64,000 nt of DNA from Parasedimentitalea maritima (GTDB taxonomy: Bacteria > Pseudomonadota > Alphaproteobacteria > Rhodobacterales > Rhodobacteraceae). Position 1 is the first letter of the stretch. Every line of letters starts with the position of its first letter. The stretch spans positions 62,001 to 126,000 of the forward strand of contig NZ_VAUA01000010.1 of assembly GCF_005771405.1 (NCBI RefSeq), read 5' to 3'. The translations under genes were made by a program, and so were the position numbers. The notes beneath the pieces are model-generated. The model was not told the DNA's origin. It saw only the letters and a list, made by a program, of their open reading frames with translations, and did no database searches. Below are positions 61,579 through 64,000 of the stretch, piece after piece.

Positions 61579-64000
61579 TAGCCCAGCGCATCATTACAGC
61601 GTCCACAGACATCCGGGTGCGCATGATGGCCTACGTCTGGCAGGATCTTCCAGCACCGTTGGCATTTGTCGCCTTCTGCCTTCTCGAACACCACCGAGAT
61701 CCCGTCATATTCGGGCATACGGAAGGCTTCGGCCGGGGCCGGATCACCCGTCAGAACAACACCAGAGGTGATGAACAGATCATCCAGTGGCACGGTGCGC
61801 AGGATCGCAACGACCTCGGGATCTTCGACATGCACCACTGGCGCGGCCTCAAGGCTGGAACCGATCACCTTATCCTGACGCTGCAACTCCAGCGCCGCCG
61901 TGGTCACCCGGCGCACGCGGCGGACTTTGGCCAGGTTCTCGGCCAGTGGCTCGTCCAGCCAATCGGCAGGTGTATGTGGGAAGTCCGTCAGGTGGATCGA
62001 TGCATCCTCTTCCGAATACCGCTCTAGCCAGACCTCTTCCATGGTGAACACCAGGATTGGTGCCAGCCATGCAGTGATACGGTGGAATAGCATATCCAGC
62101 ACGGTCCGCGCCGAACGCGCTGCCAGTGTGTCGCCATCGCAGTACAGCGCATCCTTACGCACATCAAAGTAGAAGCTGGACAGGTCTACAGTGGCAAAGT
62201 TGAACACGGCAGAGAATACACCCTGGAAATCAAACGCCTGATAGCCACTGCGCACTTCGTGATCCAATTCGGCCATGCGGTGCAGAACCCAGCGCTCCAG
62301 ACGCGGCATGTCTTCTGGCTCAACCTTTTGTGCTTCATCAAACCCATCAAGACTGCCGAGCATGAACCGCATGGTGTTGCGCAGGCGGCGATAGCTGTCG
62401 GCCACACCTTTCAGGATTTCCGGGCCGATCCGCTGATCTGCCGTGTAATCGGTTTGGGCCACCCAGAGACGCAGGATATCCGCACCATATTGCTGGATGA
62501 TCTTCTCCGGCACGATGGTGTTGCCCAGCGATTTGGACATCTTGTTGCCCTTGGCATCCAGAGTGAAGCCGTGGGTTACAACATTGCGATAGGGCGCACG
62601 ACCAGTTGTTCCGCAGGCCTGCAACAGCGAGGAATGGAACCAGCCGCGGTGCTGGTCGGTGCCTTCCATATAGACATCTGCAATGCCATCCTTGGTACCA
62701 TCTTCGCGGTCACGCAGCACAAAGGCATGAGTCGAACCGGAATCGAACCAAACGTCGAGCACGTCGAACACCTGTTCATAGTCGTCCGGGTTGGCGGCAT
62801 CCCCGATGAACCGCTCTTTGGCGCCATCCATGTACCAGGCATCCGCGCCTTCGGCCTCAAAGGCCTCGACAATACGGGCGTTGATGGCAGCGTCTCGCAG
62901 CAGGAAGTCCGGATCCGTTGGCAGCAAGCCTTTTTTGACAAAGCAAGTCAGCGGCACGCCCCAGGCGCGTTGGCGGGACAACACCCAATCAGGGCGGCTT
63001 TCGATCATCGAGAACAAGCGGTTGCGGCCCTTTTGCGGGGTCCATTTGACCAGTTCGTCGATCGAGGTCAGCGCCCGGTCCCGGATGGTTTTACCATACT
63101 GGTCCTGGCCGTCACCGATTTCACGATCCACCGAGGCAAACCACTGTGGTGTGTTGCGGAACACAATCGGTGCCTTGGAGCGCCAGGAATGCGGATAGCT
63201 GTGAGTGATACGACCACGGGCAATGATGCCGCCTGCCTCGACCAGCTTGGCGATGACGGCGTTGTTGGCCTTGCCCTCTTTGCCTTTGCGGTCAAAGATC
63301 TGCAGCCCGGCAAAGAACGGTACATGCGGCAGGAACTCAGATTCTTCACCCACGTTATGGGTCATCCGGTCCAGCCAGTTGCGCGCCATGAAACATTCAT
63401 AGTCGTCCGCGCCGTGGCTGGGCGCGGTGTGCACAAAGCCTGTACCCGCATCATCGGTAACATGATCACCGTCGATCATCGGCACATCATAGTCCCAATA
63501 ACCGTTGGCTTCATCCAAGCCCGCAAAGGGGTGGTTCAGGATCAGCCCGTCAAACTCAGATGGTTCAACATCGCGGACCTTATTATAGGCCGTGACCCGC
63601 GAACGGTTCATCGTATCTGCGACCAGTGCATTGGCAAACAGATACAGCTCACCCGGCTTGGTCCAGCTTTCTTCCTCGGTCGACTCAACGCGGTACAGAC
63701 CGTAAGCGACCTTGTTGTTATAGGCGACGGCTTTGTTGCTGGGGATCGTCCACGGTGTTGTGGTCCAGATCACCACACGGGCCTCAGCCAGATCACCACT
63801 CGCGTTCTGGAAGCCAAACGGCACCCAGATGGTGTGGCTTTTGTGATCGTGGTATTCGATCTCAGCTTCGGCCAGCGCGGTTTTTTCCACTGGCGACCAC
63901 ATCACAGGCTTGGAGCCCTGATACAGAGTGCCGTTCATCAGGAACTTCTGGAATTCACCGGCAATCACCGCTTCGGCGTGATAGGCCATGGTCAGATATG
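61578..64000 (-). CDS. ileS: isoleucyl-tRNA synthetase (partial, N-terminus outside window)
   Basis: At least 806 codons of the C-terminal part; the frame is still open at the right edge, so the first roughly 150-200 residues, including the HIGH motif, lie beyond. Editing-domain sequence includes VVIWTTTPWTIPSNKAVAYN. The catalytic KMSKS is in KGNKMSKSLGN. The zinc finger near the C-terminus has CQRCW and CGRCND. It charges tRNA-Ile. The stop TAA overlaps the peptidase ATG. Confidence 0.97.
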   Translation of the reverse strand, partial: YLTMAYHAEAVIAGEFQKFLMNGTLYQGSKPVMWSPVEKTALAEAEIEYHDHKSHTIWVPFGFQNASGDLAEARVVIWTTTPWTIPSNKAVAYNNKVAYGLYRVESTEEESWTKPGELYLFANALVADTMNRSRVTAYNKVRDVEPSEFDGLILNHPFAGLDEANGYWDYDVPMIDGDHVTDDAGTGFVHTAPSHGADDYECFMARNWLDRMTHNVGEESEFLPHVPFFAGLQIFDRKGKEGKANNAVIAKLVEAGGIIARGRITHSYPHSWRSKAPIVFRNTPQWFASVDREIGDGQDQYGKTIRDRALTSIDELVKWTPQKGRNRLFSMIESRPDWVLSRQRAWGVPLTCFVKKGLLPTDPDFLLRDAAINARIVEAFEAEGADAWYMDGAKERFIGDAANPDDYEQVFDVLDVWFDSGSTHAFVLRDREDGTKDGIADVYMEGTDQHRGWFHSSLLQACGTTGRAPYRNVVTHGFTLDAKGNKMSKSLGNTIVPEKIIQQYGADILRLWVAQTDYTADQRIGPEILKGVADSYRRLRNTMRFMLGSLDGFDEAQKVEPEDMPRLERWVLHRMAELDHEVRSGYQAFDFQGVFSAVFNFATVDLSSFYFDVRKDALYCDGDTLAARSARTVLDMLFHRITAWLAPILVFTMEEVWLERYSEEDASIHLTDFPHTPADWLDEPLAENLAKVRRVRRVTTAALELQRQDKVIGSSLEAAPVVHVEDPEVVAILRTVPLDDLFITSGVVLTGDPAPAEAFRMPEYDGISVVFEKAEGDKCQRCWKILPDVGHHAHPDVCGRCNDALG

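Overview
This 64 kb window reads as chromosomal DNA of a marine alphaproteobacterium of the Roseobacter group (Rhodobacterales). The evidence is the moderately high G+C, the gene orders (tolQRAB-pal-cpoB-tilS-ftsH, ruvCAB, fhs/chorismate mutase/folD, priA-tal-DUF484-xerC), the VDWVV-type small pilins and the phosphatidylcholine synthase. Nearly all of it is protein-coding. I saw no tRNA, rRNA, CRISPR array, insertion sequence or prophage. The left edge lies just upstream of tldD. The right edge cuts through ileS.

Layout. 0.1-10.4 kb: tldD, dprA and topA, a TetR/VOC pair sharing two operators, scoAB CoA-transferase, and a second TetR beside an oxidoreductase. 10.4-23.7 kb: a lytic transglycosylase, then a complete-looking tad/Flp pilus locus. 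It has two small pilins, cpaB, cpaC, an OmpA-type lipoprotein, cpaE, cpaF, tadB, tadC, two TPR lipoproteins, a prepilin peptidase and an uncharacterised AAA+ ATPase. 23.7-26 kb: small accessory genes and an N-terminal remnant of a ligase-associated helicase. 26-29 kb: folD, chorismate mutase and fhs (one-carbon folate metabolism). 29-39.6 kb: a MOSC protein, a Tam-like methyltransferase, ftsH, tilS and the Tol-Pal cluster with ybgC. 39.6-43 kb: a phosphatase-like protein and ruvBAC. 43-52.2 kb: a DUF1127 protein, prmA, an MFS carrier, a YeeE/YedE transporter, a Rieske oxygenase, priA and tal. 52.3-54.7 kb: three accessory genes, including a lysine-rich helical protein with a long hydrophobic centre. 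54.9-64 kb: DUF484-xerC, a P460-type haem protein, pcs, a DMT transporter, ogt, two small repeat or low-complexity proteins, a P1-family peptidase and ileS.

The genes with most to say together are the pilus locus and the Tol-Pal operon. In the pilus locus, pilins are processed by CpaA, driven by CpaF/TadBC, exported through CpaC and positioned by CpaE. The Tol-Pal operon is an energised envelope constriction machine, transcribed together with tRNA-Ile lysidine synthase and FtsH.

The most unusual non-coding signals are four. A 23-bp motif recurs 22-28 nt beyond three minus-strand stop codons. A 57-nt near-perfect hairpin separates ruvA from ruvB. Two 21-bp repeats lie 31 bp apart before tal. 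A G8 tract precedes cpaF. Functional assignments rest on visible motifs and family knowledge only; no database search was possible.
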